Positions 32,697 through 43,368 are shown, counted from the first letter of the stretch. The stretch: DNA of 64,000 nucleotides from Anniella stebbinsi (GCA_029215795.1 JARDYH010000002.1:6949501-7013500), one strand, 5' to 3'. Translations and numbers: made by a program. The notes: a model not told the origin generated them from the sequence alone.

Positions 32697-33134
32697 TAAT
32701 CCATTTCTATGCCAGTGATTTCCCCCTGGGTCATCCCTCTGTATCTAAATGATGCACAGGGGACCCCAGGGGCATCTGGGGATGACCCAGGGATGACCCA
32801 GGAAAACCTCGGGATAGCGGAAACGGGGGATATCCCAGGTTTCCCATCATACCAGGATGTGAAACGGGCATAGAGCTACTTTGGGTGGCTCCATGCCCAT
32901 GGGGTGGGGGGTGGGGGAAACAATTCTGCCATCCCTAGGATGGTGGGTGTGGGGGCGTGGGGGTATGGTTCCCTAACTTTTCTGCCACACACCCGCTGCT
33001 CACTGTGGCTTTAAAAAGCAAAATAAAATATTGTTGCTTCCTGTTTATAAGGTGGGGGAATGATCCCAGAAACAAATAAATCCAGGATCTCCCCCAGGCC
33101 TTCCCTCTATGCCCTTAGGTGTAAAAAGGGCCAT
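32697..33134. mobile_element. diverged member of the GGCCCTTTCTACACC TIR family
   Basis: The right end 'aggtgtaaaaagggcc' matches the GGTGTAGAAACGGCC end, and the left end 'ccatttctatgccag' is a degraded counterpart. The interior 'aaatgatgcacagggga' is the reverse complement of the family's 'ctgtgcatcattt' block. The edges are approximate. Confidence 0.45.
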
Positions 33135-33338
33135 ATTCTCAGCAAAGAGAGAACTGTGATGTACCTGCTTGCCATGTAGCTGTTAAAAACGAGGAGCCTG
33201 TCAAAAACAGGAAATAGAGAGAGGGGGAGGGAGGGAGGGAGAGGTGCCAACCTTAATTCAGCACTAACATGATTGAATACTCATTGGTGCCCCATCCCTG
33301 AGCTTGGCTAAGACCTGATAAGCGGAATATGTGTAATG

Positions 33339-33658
33339 TAGGGTGACCAGATAAAATCCAGGTCAGGGCTCATGCAACTTTAACAGTTGTAGAGAAAAAG
33401 GAATTTCAGCCAGTGTCATTTGTATGCAGTTAGTTCCTGGTAAAATTCCCTCTTCATCACAACAGTTAAAGGTGCAGGCACTATACAAGAGTGACCATAT
33501 ACAAAAGAAGGCAGGGCCCCTGCAACTTTAACAGTTGTGATGAAGAGGGAATATCACCAGGAACTAATTGCATACAAATGACACTGGCTGAAATTCCCTT
33601 TTCTCTACAACTGTTAAAGTTACATGAGCCCTGACCTGGATTTTATCTGGTCACCCTA
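33339..33658. mobile_element. hAT-type foldback element, TAGGGTGACCAGATAAAATC family (copy 2)
   Basis: Ends are TAGGGTGACCAGATAAAATC and the inverted right end. Target duplication gtgtaatg at 33331-33338 and 33659-33666 is perfect. The arms are complementary. The centre 'gagtgaccatatacaaaa' repeats the terminal motif. 320 bp, non-coding. Confidence 0.93.
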
Positions 33659-33894
33659 GTGTAATGGCATAACAAATTCCAATGAATTCTTGTCTCCTAG
33701 CTTCAGTGTGGATAGCTGTGTCATTCATGATGCTGCATGCCCCCACTTTACCCACCCTACCTTCAACGTTTCAGGAAAAGGTTAGTGTAAACCCTGATCC
33801 CAGCTCCTCCTAGTCACACAACAGTTGCCAAACAGATGACTCTCAGAAGCCTAGAAACTGTGCATGAAGGTATCAGCCCTCCACTCTTCATTTC

Positions 33895-34080
33895 CTCAAC
33901 TGGTATAGCCGCCACTGAACAAGGAGTTCATTTAGCTATCATGGCTAAAAGCCATGATAGACTGATCATCCATGAATCTGTCTAATCTCCTTTGAAAGCA
34001 ATCTAATCCAGGGGCCTTCAACACATGTCATGGCAGTGGATTCCACAAGTTAATTAGAGTTAAGTGAAGCAGAAGCAGGA
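33895..34080 (-). repeat. CR1-type LINE fragment (ORF2 C-terminal region)
   Basis: On the minus strand the frame reads PGLDCFQRRLDRFMDDQSIM, the C-terminal ORF2 region that precedes the 3' end family also seen at 1717-1955. It has stops and no tail. Confidence 0.5.
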
Positions 34081-35076
34081 AGAGCAATTCAAAACATGGT
34101 TCCATTGTGTGGATAATGCTGAATCTTCATGAGGTTAACTTTTGGGCTCTGTGAGGTCTCAGCAGAGATATGTCCCAGGCTAGAAAGCGCAAGGAGAGCT
34201 GGCTTTCAGCCCAGAGAGGTGAAAACAAAGACAAAGCCCTAGAGATAGATGGATCTATCAGTTTGGTTTTTTCTCAGTTTCTATTTTTTGCAGTCATAAA
34301 TTCGTTGGTCTTGAACTTTGAGAAATTCATCAGTGTTAAGTTTGATTCTACGTATGTTTTTTAAAAAATAAAAATGCATAAGCATTTTGTATACATTTCT
34401 CTGAATGCATGCATTTTCATATGCATTTTGGTCTAATATTGGCATTTGTGCAAGCAATTTCCCAATATAATACATTTTAGGATTGTTTCCTTTAATAAAT
34501 ACATTTTATACCCATAATTTTGCTCAGTGAACTCCACTGCAAAATTCAGCAAAGTGAAAACTTCAAAGGGTAACTCAGTTTTGGTTCACATGGAGGTTGA
34601 ACATGTGAAATTAGGTGCAAAACAACAACAACAACAACTCCAGGACAAATTTCTACCTCATACGTATGGCCCCATACAGGCACTAAGAAGTTCCAGAGAA
34701 GACAGATCAGAGTCTAAGATCCTGCAGCTAGGTATGAGGCCAAATCGGGCAGGGTTTGCAATCCAAGGTAGCAATCAGGGGAAAGTGCGAAGGAGCTCTG
34801 CAGAACCCTCACACTACAGAGAAGTTGCTCAGATGGTGGAGCTATTTGTGAAATCCAAGCTTCCTAGGGTGTGAAATGCTGGGATTGACCTTTGAATCAG
34901 CTGACTCCTACTGGAACCTAGATGGCACAGTTGATGCTCAATGCATTTTGCAGGAATTTTGTTTGGTTCATTTTTTTAAAAAAAAAAAATAAGGATTTAC
35001 CCAAACTCACAAATTTCTTCGTAGTCAGGACAGACTATGGGATTTAAACATTTCAAACACAGGAGAAAACATGCCT
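34081..35076. other. unassigned DNA
   Basis: No gene is supported. The plus-strand frame 34527-34874 has a Gln run from a (CAA)n at 34620-34638 and no domain. Confidence 0.3.
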
Positions 35077-35374
35077 GGCCCTTTCTACACCATAGGGGTG
35101 TAGAGCGCAGGGAGCGGGCGAACCCAAAAGTAGCCACTTCCAGGTTCATCGCTCCTGTGCACACCACAATGTGATGAACCAGACTGCACTCGGGCTGTTG
35201 TGGCTGCCATTTTGTTTTGTTTTTTTAACCCGGAGAAGAGCGCTCTTGCACTCCAATGAAAGGTTTATTTTTTAAAAAAAATTGCAGGTGAAATTGCAGG
35301 CCCTCTCCCCCCACCATCCTGGGGATGGAGGACTTGGTCCTCTCCTCTTCCCTGCTGGGCATGGAGCCGCGCAG

Positions 35375-37033
35375 GGTCAAATAGGGAAAAGCAATGGATA
35401 TGTGAAAAGGATGAGGCTAAATATATGCAAAAAGTGGAGCGACAAACCTTACATAAATCTGTCCAAAACACGTCCCTGTTAATTTCTGAAGGGCCGAGAC
35501 CCAAAAGGAGGATTCGGTATGTTTCAGTTTGACCAAAATGGAGCCAGGTCGCACAACTGACATTTTTGTCTTGGAATAGTGCAGGCTGGCAGCATAAAAT
35601 CGCTGACCCCTCCTTTAGGGAGTATATCAGCAAGTACGATTTTTTATTGTTCAAAGAAATGTGGACAAGGGAGGAATTAGAATTAAGTGGTTTTGCAACT
35701 TACTTTTTAGAAGCAGAGCCCAGCACCAGGGGAGGCTGCCCTAAAGGTGGGCTTGGGATATTGGTAGCAACTAGTCTTAGAGCTATCCCCATTAGCTCAG
35801 ACTGCTTGCTTAATATCGCAATTTCTCTGGTGATAGAATTTCCTGCGTTTTCATTATTGATAATAAATGTCTATTTACCACCAATGCGCCTTAAGCGGCT
35901 TAACAAAGACAACTGGCTGAGACTGCAAGAGTTTATTGAAAGTAAGAGTGTACGTGATATTGGCAGGAGACTTTAATGCCAGAATTGGCACGAATGATGA
36001 GGCTCTGTATCGCCACTTTGGCGAATATCCTGCTGAGGCAGAGGCAGCCCATTTGATACCAGATAGCCAGTCCAAAGATAAGGGATGTAACTATTTGGGG
36101 CTGTATCTTCAGCGTATGGTAAACGACTTGGATTTAGTGCTGTTAAATGGGGGTGTAGAGGGAAATAGAAAAGGGGAATTTACATTTGTGTCAAGCACTG
36201 GAGCTTCAACAATAGACTATTTCATCGTATCATATAACCAGTTGAATTTGGTGACCAGCTGTAGTGTGGGCACACTTATAGAGTGATTACCTTCCGCTAA
36301 ATGTACTTCTGGATTTTAAGGACTGTGAAGTCCAGATGGAGCGAGGACCCCAGGTACTCCCGGAAATAGAATACAGATTTAAACGTACAAAGTGGTCTAT
36401 CAGGTTAGAAGATAACCCATCTGTACTGACACAGTCGGAAGAGCGTCGTAGACTGCGGGATAAGATGTTAACCTCAGGATCCATGCTAAATATGTTGGAT
36501 GTGTATCAGGAAATGATTTTCCTCTTCCAGAAACATATGATCCATAGAAACCCAATGGGACAATATGTCGCCCCTATCAGGTCAAAACTGTGGTTTGACC
36601 AGGAGTGTGTGGATATGAAAAGAGCTTTGATGGACAAGTATAGGACATATAGGAAGTTGGATCTACTAACTTTACCCACTGAATGGCTGGCCCTAAAGAA
36701 GAGATATAAAAATTTAATTAAGGGGAAAAAAAGAATCAGGCACAGAGAGAGGGGTGGCAAAAGCTAATTGCTGCCACAAGGGCACATGATATAACCACTT
36801 TTTGGAATATTGTCTCCAATGGGTGGCAAAGGAAACAATCTAAAAGGGACTTTGATATACCTGTTAAAACCTGGGAGCTCTGCTTTAGCAGCCTATATGC
36901 AGAAAGACAAACAGGAACTTCACCATTACTGCCTGAATTGAAGAACGTCTCTGACTGGCCTCCGGTTACTATCCCAGAAGTAAAAGGGCTTATTGCTTTG
37001 CTTAAATCGGGAAAAGCTCTGGGATGTGATTAC
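35375..37033 (+). pseudogene. APE-type non-LTR retrotransposon, endonuclease part (clade uncertain, Vingi/I-like?)
   Basis: From about 35560 the frames encode an apurinic-type endonuclease: LSWNSAGWQHK (catalytic Asn block), FKEMWT (Glu block), INVYLPPMRL, AGDFNARIG (GDFN block) and STIDYFIVS (IDY block). A final SDYLPLNV follows, in another frame, where active enzymes have SDH; the histidine codon reads as tyrosine. A linker and the start of the RT follow (36336-37030), ending at VKGLIALLKSGKALGCD, the block just before the palm. Frameshifts lie near 35940, 36286 and 36770. The coding order then stops at an element that begins at 37034. The clade is inferred only from the overall look of the tail region; a protein search would settle it. 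Confidence 0.85.
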
Positions 37034-38171
37034 TAGGGATGTGCAGCGGATCAGATCCGATCCACGATCGGAATCCGATCCGCCCAAAAATCGGATAAAA
37101 ATGATCTAATCTGATCTGATCTGCCAACCATCCAATCCGATCCGATCCGAAAGGACCCGATCAGGATTGGAAAAAAACAGAAAATCGGACGCCATTTTGA
37201 ATGCTTTTCCCCATAGCCTAGTATTGTGTTACAAAAATGCCTATAACTTTTTCATTTTTAAAGATATAAGGATGAAACATGGGCACTTTGTAGATGGGTT
37301 AGGAGTAGTTATCTGTGACAAATTTCAGAAAGATTGGTTCAGGCAATTTGTCACAATTAATTTTTTTAATAAAGAACCAGGAACGCCTATAACCTTTTCA
37401 TTTTTAAAGTTCTACACATGAAACTTTGCCACATTGTAGGTGGTACATTGGCACTTATGTGTGTGAAATTTCGGAAACATAGGTGCTTGCCTTGTGTGGC
37501 AATTAATTTTAGAAAAATGGGTAGTAGTGGGGTAAATACAGTTATGCCTCCAACTTTTTTATTTTTAAAGATACAAACAGGAAAGTTAGGCACTTTACAG
37601 GTAACATTTTGCTTGATATGTGTGTGAAATTTCAGAAAGCTAGGTCCAGGCATGTAGTGGCAAGGTATTTTTGAAACAATGAGGAAAGAAACGCCTGTAA
37701 CTTTTTTATTTTAAAAGTTAGAAGTCTGAAAGTTGCTCACTTTGTAGATGGGTTAGGGGTAGTTGTCTGTCAGAAATTTCAGAAAGTTAGGTCCAGGCAT
37801 TTGGTGGCTATGATTTTTTTAGATTAAAAGTTACAAAAGTTTTTCCACAGAGGCTTGGGCTGTCAATTGCACCCTGCTCCCCCGCCTCCCCCTCCCTCTT
37901 TTATCTGTCAAAACTCTGTGTTGTTGTAACTTTTAATCTAAAAAATTGTTAGCCACCAAATGCCTGGACCTATCTTTCTAAAATTTCTGACAGATAACTA
38001 CCCCTAACCCATCTACAAAGTGAGCAACTTTCAGACTTCTAACTTTTAAAATAAAGAAGGTATAGGCGTTCCCTTCCTCATTTTTCAAAAATACCTTGCC
38101 ACTACACGCTTGAAGCTATGCTTCTGAAATTTCTCCACATTAGATATACCACTTTGGTTCACATGTGTGTT
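37034..38171. mobile_element. foldback element E, copy 1: tandem ~155-bp units in inverted arms
   Basis: The left end TAGGGATGTGCAG plus GATCCGATC-rich sequence resembles the GATCGG-repeat family. The interior is unrelated to it. Four tandem units start near 37230, 37386, 37545 and 37692, each with 'cctataactttttcattttt'-like and 'gaaatttcagaaa' blocks. A hairpin centre lies near 37850-37930, and a right arm mirrors the units ('gacagataactacccctaac'). It is nearly identical to 50198-51330 over about 950 bp. The right terminal repeat is absent: at 38171/38172 the sequence passes straight into LINE coding sequence. The RT core of the LINE is missing too, so one deletion removed the element's right end and the LINE palm domain. 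Confidence 0.75.
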
Positions 38172-38571
38172 GGCAAATAGATGGGCACCAAATTGAATAG
38201 GTTAAAACCTATAAATATCTAGGAATAATATTTCAATTCTCAGGCTCTTGGAGGAATTAAATCTCCAATGTCACTGCCAACGCACAGAGGACTGCTAAGG
38301 CACTTCTTTCTTTCATTTATGCTAAGGGCGGACAATATATACCATCAGCCCTACGAGTGTTTTCTGCTAAAGTGCTTGCACAATTGTTGAACAGTGCACA
38401 ATTTTGTGTTTATAGCAACTTCACGGCATTGGAAGCTATCCAAACAAAATTTTTAAGAGCTATTCTTGGACTCCCAAATTGTGTGCCCAATATACTTTTA
38501 CGCCTGGAAACAGGCCAAATGACGGTTGAATCCCGTGCATGGAACTATAAACTAAACTACTGGCTAAAAAT
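38172..38571 (+). pseudogene. APE-type LINE, RT C-terminal part
   Basis: The frame resumes with an IDGHQIE-like block and TYKYLGIIFQ, the block that follows the YxDD motif in APE-type RTs. It continues through ALRVFSAKVLAQLLNSAQF, FLRAILGLPNCVPNILLRLE and YWLKI at 38570, where the palindromic element at 38572 interrupts it. The catalytic YxDD region is missing because of the deletion at 38171/38172. Confidence 0.83.
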
Positions 38572-40139
38572 TAGGGATGTGCACTGGATCGGACCCGATC
38601 CACGATCCGAGTCCGGTCCAGTGGGAAATCGGATAAATTATCCGATTTCCGATCCCGCAGCTGGATCGGCCGATCCAATCCGAACCGGTCCGAAAAAGCT
38701 CCGAACCGGTTCGGCGGATCGGCGGATCGGCGGGCGCCCACTGGCGCCCACCGCCGCTTCCATTGGCGGGCGCCAGCGGGCGCCCACCGATGAAAGTGGA
38801 CAGCGGGGGGGGGAGGAGGGGGGCACTTACCTTCTCGGCCCGGTGGCTCCCGTCCGGCGCCGGCGCCTACTACTACTAGCAGGCTCCGCGGCCTGCTCTA
38901 GGGTGGCGCGCCGGGTGATGTCATCACCCGGCGCGCTACTCTAGAGCAGGCCGCGGAGCCTGCTGGTAGTAGTAGGCGCCGGCGCCGGACGGGAGCCACC
39001 GGGCCGGGAAGGTAAGGAGGGGGTGCGTGGAGGGGAGGAGGGGGCGCGCGGAGGGGGGAGGGGGGAGGGGGGGTCCTTACCTTTCCGGCCCGGCGGCTCC
39101 CGTCCGGCGCCGGCGCCTACTATTCCCAGCAGGCTCCGCGGCCTGCTCTAGGGTGGCGCGCCGGGTGATGTCATCACCCGGCGCGCTACTCTAGAGCAGG
39201 CCGCGGAGCCTGCTGGTAGTAGTAGGCGCCGGCGCCGGACGGGAGCCGCCGGGCCGGAAAGGTAAGGAGGGGGTGCGTGGAGGGGAGGAGGGGGCGCGCG
39301 GAGGGGGGAGGGGGGCCCTTACCTTTCCGGCCCGGCGGCTCCCGTCCGGCGCCGGCGCCTACTATTCCCAGCAGGCTCCGCGGCCTGCTCTAGGATGGCG
39401 CGCCGGGTGATGTCATCACCCGGCGCGCTACTCTAGAGCAGGCCGCGGAGCCTGCTGGAAGTAGTAGGCGCCGGCGCCGGACGGGAGCCGCCGGGCCGGA
39501 AAGGTAAGGAGGGGGTGCGTGGAGGGGAGGAGGGGGCGCGCGGAGGGGGGGAGGGGGGCCCTTACCTTTCCGGCCCGGCGGCTCCCGTCCGGCGCCGGCG
39601 CCTACTACTACCAGCAGGCTCCGCGGCCTGCTCCAGGGTGGCGCGCCGGGTGATGTCATCACCCGGCGCGCTACTCGAGAGTAGGCCGCGGAGCCCGCTG
39701 GTAGTAGCCGCCGGCGCCGGACGTGCCGAGAAGGTAAGTGGCGGGGAAGGGGGCTTACCCCCCCCCCCGGAGCCGTCCGCTTCTATCCGCTGGCGCCCGC
39801 GGGCGCCAGCGGATGGAAGCAGGCGGCCCCAGGGGGGGTAGGGAGCGCGGGGGAGGGGGTTTACCTGCCGGGGCTGTCCACAGCGGACGGCCCCGGGGGG
39901 GGGAGGGAGTTAGGCCCCCCCTTACCCACCCGCCGCCATTTTTTCCTCATAGACTTGCATTGCAATGCAAGTCTATGGGGAAAAAAATGGCGGCCGATCC
40001 AAAAATTTCCAATTTTTGGATCGGGATCGGACTCGATCCGGTCCGGGGGGCCTCCGATTTTGTCCGAACCGGTCCGGGACAAAATTGGAGGTCCCGATCC
40101 GGGTCCCGATCCGATCCGGGGGGTCCGTGCACACCCCTA
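38572..40139 (-). mobile_element. GATCGG-repeat hAT-type palindromic element, copy 6 (1568 bp, four modules)
   Basis: Ends are TAGGGATGTGCAC and GTGCACACCCCTA. Target duplication ctaaaaat at 38564-38571 and 40140-40147 is perfect. This is the largest copy. Module centres with TGATGTCATCA lie at 38917, 39167, 39409 and 39652 (spacings 250, 242 and 243). The 63-nt palindrome is at 39932-39994. G-rich runs (39016-39073 and equivalents) lie at module edges next to GGTAAGGAGGG. Arg/Pro-rich frames across it are artefacts. The host site is the C-terminal coding part of the LINE, which reads through after removal of the insert and one duplicate. Confidence 0.96.
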
Positions 40140-40147
40140 CTAAAAAT

Positions 40148-40893
40148 GACATTTGCCCCACAGGGTTTGGCTCCCCTAACCTTTATAGATGTATATCAGT
40201 CTTCATGGAAAAGGGCGGTTGAAAGGAAATTACACCATCTGGGCTTTTCACAAAGTGCTATTCTAGCTCTGGGCCTTTTAAGGGCAAAGGAAGAGATATG
40301 CCTGCGAATTGGGGATAGTGAGCTTTAAGAGCACATAAGGTTAGATCACCCATACCTTGAATTTAGGGACAATGGGCAGGCCTTTCTACCATCAAACTAT
40401 TTAGCTGCCATAACCATTCCAAAATATAGGAGAGCATTTACGTTGGCTAAATTTAATATGCTTTCCTCTGCACTTTTGGAGGGGAAATATAACAACACTC
40501 CATATATTGAGCATTTATTCCCCTGTAAGGATGGTACGGTCAAGTCTGTGGGCCATGTCCTACTATATTGTACATTTTATTGTGATTTTCGACATATTTG
40601 CATAGTCTCCATCTTACAGAAAAATCCAGGGAAATCTGATGCATTCTATTTAAAGTACCTCCTGGCCAATCAGAATGCCCAGATAACTGCTAAGGTGGCA
40701 AGATTTTGTGCGGCCCCAATTGCCTGTCGACGTGGGATAATAGCATCTGCTTATTGAAACATGAATTTTTAAATGCAGTTTTAGAGTAATTAAGACTATA
40801 TTTTAGTATTACACCTGTATGTTATATGTATATGTATAACGCTGTGCACTTTGTATGCTGGTCTTATGACTGTAATAAATATTTGTTGCTGTT
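40148..40893 (+). pseudogene. APE-type LINE, ORF2 C-terminus and 3' end
   Basis: Continues the 38172-38571 frame: PLTFIDVYQSSWKRAVERKL, LLRAKEEICLRIGDSEL, a stop at 40327, then HPYLEFRDNGQAF and AKFNMLSSALLEGKYN. A Cys/His cluster, SVGHVLLYCTFYCDFRHIC, follows, of the kind found at the end of I/Jockey-group ORF2s. The frame ends RRGIIASAY at 40757. The 3' region ends 'gactgtaataaatatttgtt' and runs into the right part of the host TIR transposon at about 40894. Confidence 0.83.
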
Positions 40894-41148
40894 GTGTGGC
40901 TCCGTGCCCAGTTTGCAGCTGCGCTTACTCGTGAGCAAGCACGGCTGCACCCGGGATGGGCAGGCACATTCTTCAGCAGGTCCCAGGAACTTCTGGGACC
41001 GTGGAAGAATTGGGATTTTTCAGGTTCCTGAGCACCATGAAAAATCCCGTGCCCGCCCCCCTCACCCCCGGGACTCCCTGTGCATCATTTGGACACACAG
41101 GGAGCAGCCGGATCCCAACCCAGGCAAGAAGCCTGGTGTGGAAAGGCC

Positions 41149-41546
41149 TCTGACAGATGTATTGATCCCTAAAGGGAACATGAGTCATGCACTGCCTAAT
41201 TATCTCAAGAGGCACTGTGCCTTTTAGGGAGACATACTTTCAAGAGATGCAGAACCCAGGGTCAGAAGAGCTTTAAAGATCAAAAACAGCAACTCTGGTT
41301 GGCCTTGTAGAATTTAAAACAGATACGTGGTTTCAGATCAGCCCTACCTTTGTGAAAGTAGTCTTAGGGCCAAAAGAAATATTACTTTAAATTAGTTTCT
41401 AGTGGCTATGTCTTTTGTTCATTTTCCCCTCTAGAGTCATTTCAGGGGCCCTGATTAGGATAATAAAAGCTCCCTTTACTCCCCCTGAGCAAATAGTGTC
41501 TACTGCATCTACTCTAGGGTAGAAATGACCAAAAGATGTAGACTTA
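41149..41546. other. unassigned DNA
   Basis: Nothing recognised. Confidence 0.3.
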
Positions 41547-41673
41547 GGCCCTTTCTACACCATAGGGGTGTAGAGGGAGGGAGGGTGGTCCCAGAAGTAC
41601 CTAATACACACTATCGGCACACAGGGATCTGCCGGGGGCCATCTCAGGCAAACAGCTTGGTTTAGAAACTGCC
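41547..41673. mobile_element. GGCCCTTTCTACACC TIR element (copy 3, about 127 bp)
   Basis: The left end GGCCCTTTCTACACCATAGG and the right end 'ggtttagaaactgcc' surround a minimal core ('agtacctaatacacacta', 'caggcaaacagctt'). It is a deletion derivative of the family. Confidence 0.72.
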
Positions 41674-41906
41674 ACAGGCTTAAAGTAATGTCTGTTCTGG
41701 CTTGTAGGCCCAAATTGGCTATTATAGCAGATGTTTGGCTCCAATGAAAACAGAAGCCCGGCATCTCCCATGGTCACGTTTACTGAAGCAAAAAGTGGTG
41801 TCACCATGTTGAGAGCTTCCCCACTTCTGCAATCAACAGCCAACACAATCTCATCATATCACACACTTCACATACTAACAATACAGGAAGAAAGAGGAGG
41901 AGGGGA
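41674..41906. other. unassigned DNA
   Basis: Nothing recognised. Confidence 0.3.
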
Positions 41907-41914
41907 CACAAGGC

Positions 41915-42233
41915 TAGGCTGACCATATGAAAAGGAGGACAGGGCTCCTGTAACTTTAACAGTTGTAGAGAAAAGGAAATTTCAGCCAATGCCATTTGTA
42001 TGCAATTAGTTCCTGGTAAAATTCCTCTTCCTCACAACAGTTAAAGTTGCAGGGGCCCTGCCTTCTTTTGTATATGGTCACTCTAGTATAATGCCTGCAA
42101 CTTTAACTGTTGTGATGAAGAGGGAATTTCACCAGGGACTAATTGCATACAAATGACACTGGCTGAAATTCCCTTTTCTCTACAACTGTTAAAGTTACAG
42201 GAGCCCTGTCCTCCTTTTCATATGGTCAGCCTA
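41915..42233. mobile_element. hAT-type foldback element, TAGGCTGACCATATGAAAAG family (intact copy, 319 bp)
   Basis: Ends are TAGGCTGACCATATGAAAAG and its inverted right end. Target duplication cacaaggc at 41907-41914 and 42234-42241 is perfect. The arms are complementary through 'aactttaacagttgtagaga' and 'aattagttcctggtaaaatt'. The centre has 'ttgtatatggtcactctag', a diverged copy of the terminal repeat. It is the uninterrupted counterpart of 12828-13567. Confidence 0.94.
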
Positions 42234-42241
42234 CACAAGGC

Positions 42242-43286
42242 TAAACCTCTGGATGATGACCATTCACCAGCCAAAATGTACAATTCCCTCTTCTTGGCAA
42301 TTCCAAACTGTTGTAGACAAAGAGAGTGGGGAATGATACATTTTCACTGTCAATTGTGGTAAGAAAAAAAAAGTCTCAGCTAGCTCCCTGTTTCTTTTCA
42401 TACCTTGTAGAATTTTGATATCATTCACTTCAAAAGTGGTGGCTTAAACAATGATACTAAAAAACATATGCTTGTGTGTCAAATGTTTCACTTAATGTGG
42501 GAGTCTACAGGCAGCCGGAGAGCTCTCGCTGCCAAAGTGCTGGCACGAATTGTCTCCTTTGGTTTTTAATTGGAATCATGTTCGTTTCCAGGCAGAGGTG
42601 GGACAACGAGGACATAGCGCTGCTAATTTTCTCAGCTGTCCAAGCTCATACACTACCCCTTAACTAGCTGGAGGACAATAGCCAAGACCCTCTGCCAAGG
42701 TAGCTTTCCGTGCATCGTGTCTTTATACCAACTGTCACTGTATATGTTTTGGGTAAACTAAGAAGTCTGTGGGCTTACATCACAATTGGGGATGGGAGAT
42801 TAAGGGAATTTATGAGCCACCTATGACACAGGAAGGGTTTAAGACATCAAGGTTCAAATCATGCCTTTCACAACTGTTGGATAGCACTAGTGAGATGGTT
42901 GGCTTGGCCCTGTTTCTCAAGAAAATCTCCAGTACCTAAGACTCGAAGAGCCAGAAGTTTTGCCCTATATAGACATTCTGATGTTCCAGCTCAGAAGCCC
43001 AAAAAACGGCAGCATATTGAAAAGTTTAGAAGACGAAAACAAAGGTTGGATAGGTCCAACTGGGTCTTAATATTCATAGTCCTGGAAGAGTGTTTTCAAT
43101 GCTGCCCATTGAGAGCAAGAAAGTCTGTCTGGCCCCATCCCAACATATAATTCAGATAGGTTTTGTATAACGTATTGTCTAACAGTGGTGGGCAGAAAGT
43201 AGATCTCCAGATGCTTTGGACTTCAGCTTGCAGCATTCCTGACCAGTGGCCATGCAGGCATGGGCTCCTGGAAACTGAAGTCCAAA
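42242..43286. other. unassigned DNA; repeat-free part 42430-42720
   Basis: No gene is supported. 42430-42720 contains no repeat I recognise and includes a pyrimidine-rich stretch ending 'gttcgtttccag' at about 42591. It may be a conserved non-coding element or an unknown exon; the sequence alone does not decide. Confidence 0.25.
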
Positions 43287-43368
43287 TCATAGAATTATAG
43301 AATCATAGAATCAAACAGTTGGAAGAGGCCTACGAGGCCATCGACTCCAACCCCCTATTCATTGCAGT
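43287..43368 (-). repeat. CR1 LINE 3' terminus
   Basis: The octamer-like tail 'atagaattatagaatcatag' is followed by 'cagttggaagaggcctacga' and 'ccatcgactccaacccccta', the reverse complement of the CR1 3' end. Confidence 0.85.

Larger units (their letters stand above)
35077..41148. mobile_element. GGCCCTTTCTACACC TIR transposon (copy 2), split by a LINE
   Basis: The left end GGCCCTTTCTACACC and following 'ataggggtgtagag' start at 35077. The right end, with 'caggcaagaagcctggtgtg' then GAAAGGCC, closes at 41148. The two outer parts (35077 to about 35374 and about 40894-41148) line up with the left and right parts of the 3620-4140 copy, including 'tgcatcatttggacacacag'. Everything between is later insertion: an APE-type LINE that itself holds two palindromic elements. 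The original transposon was about 550 bp and non-coding. Confidence 0.72.
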
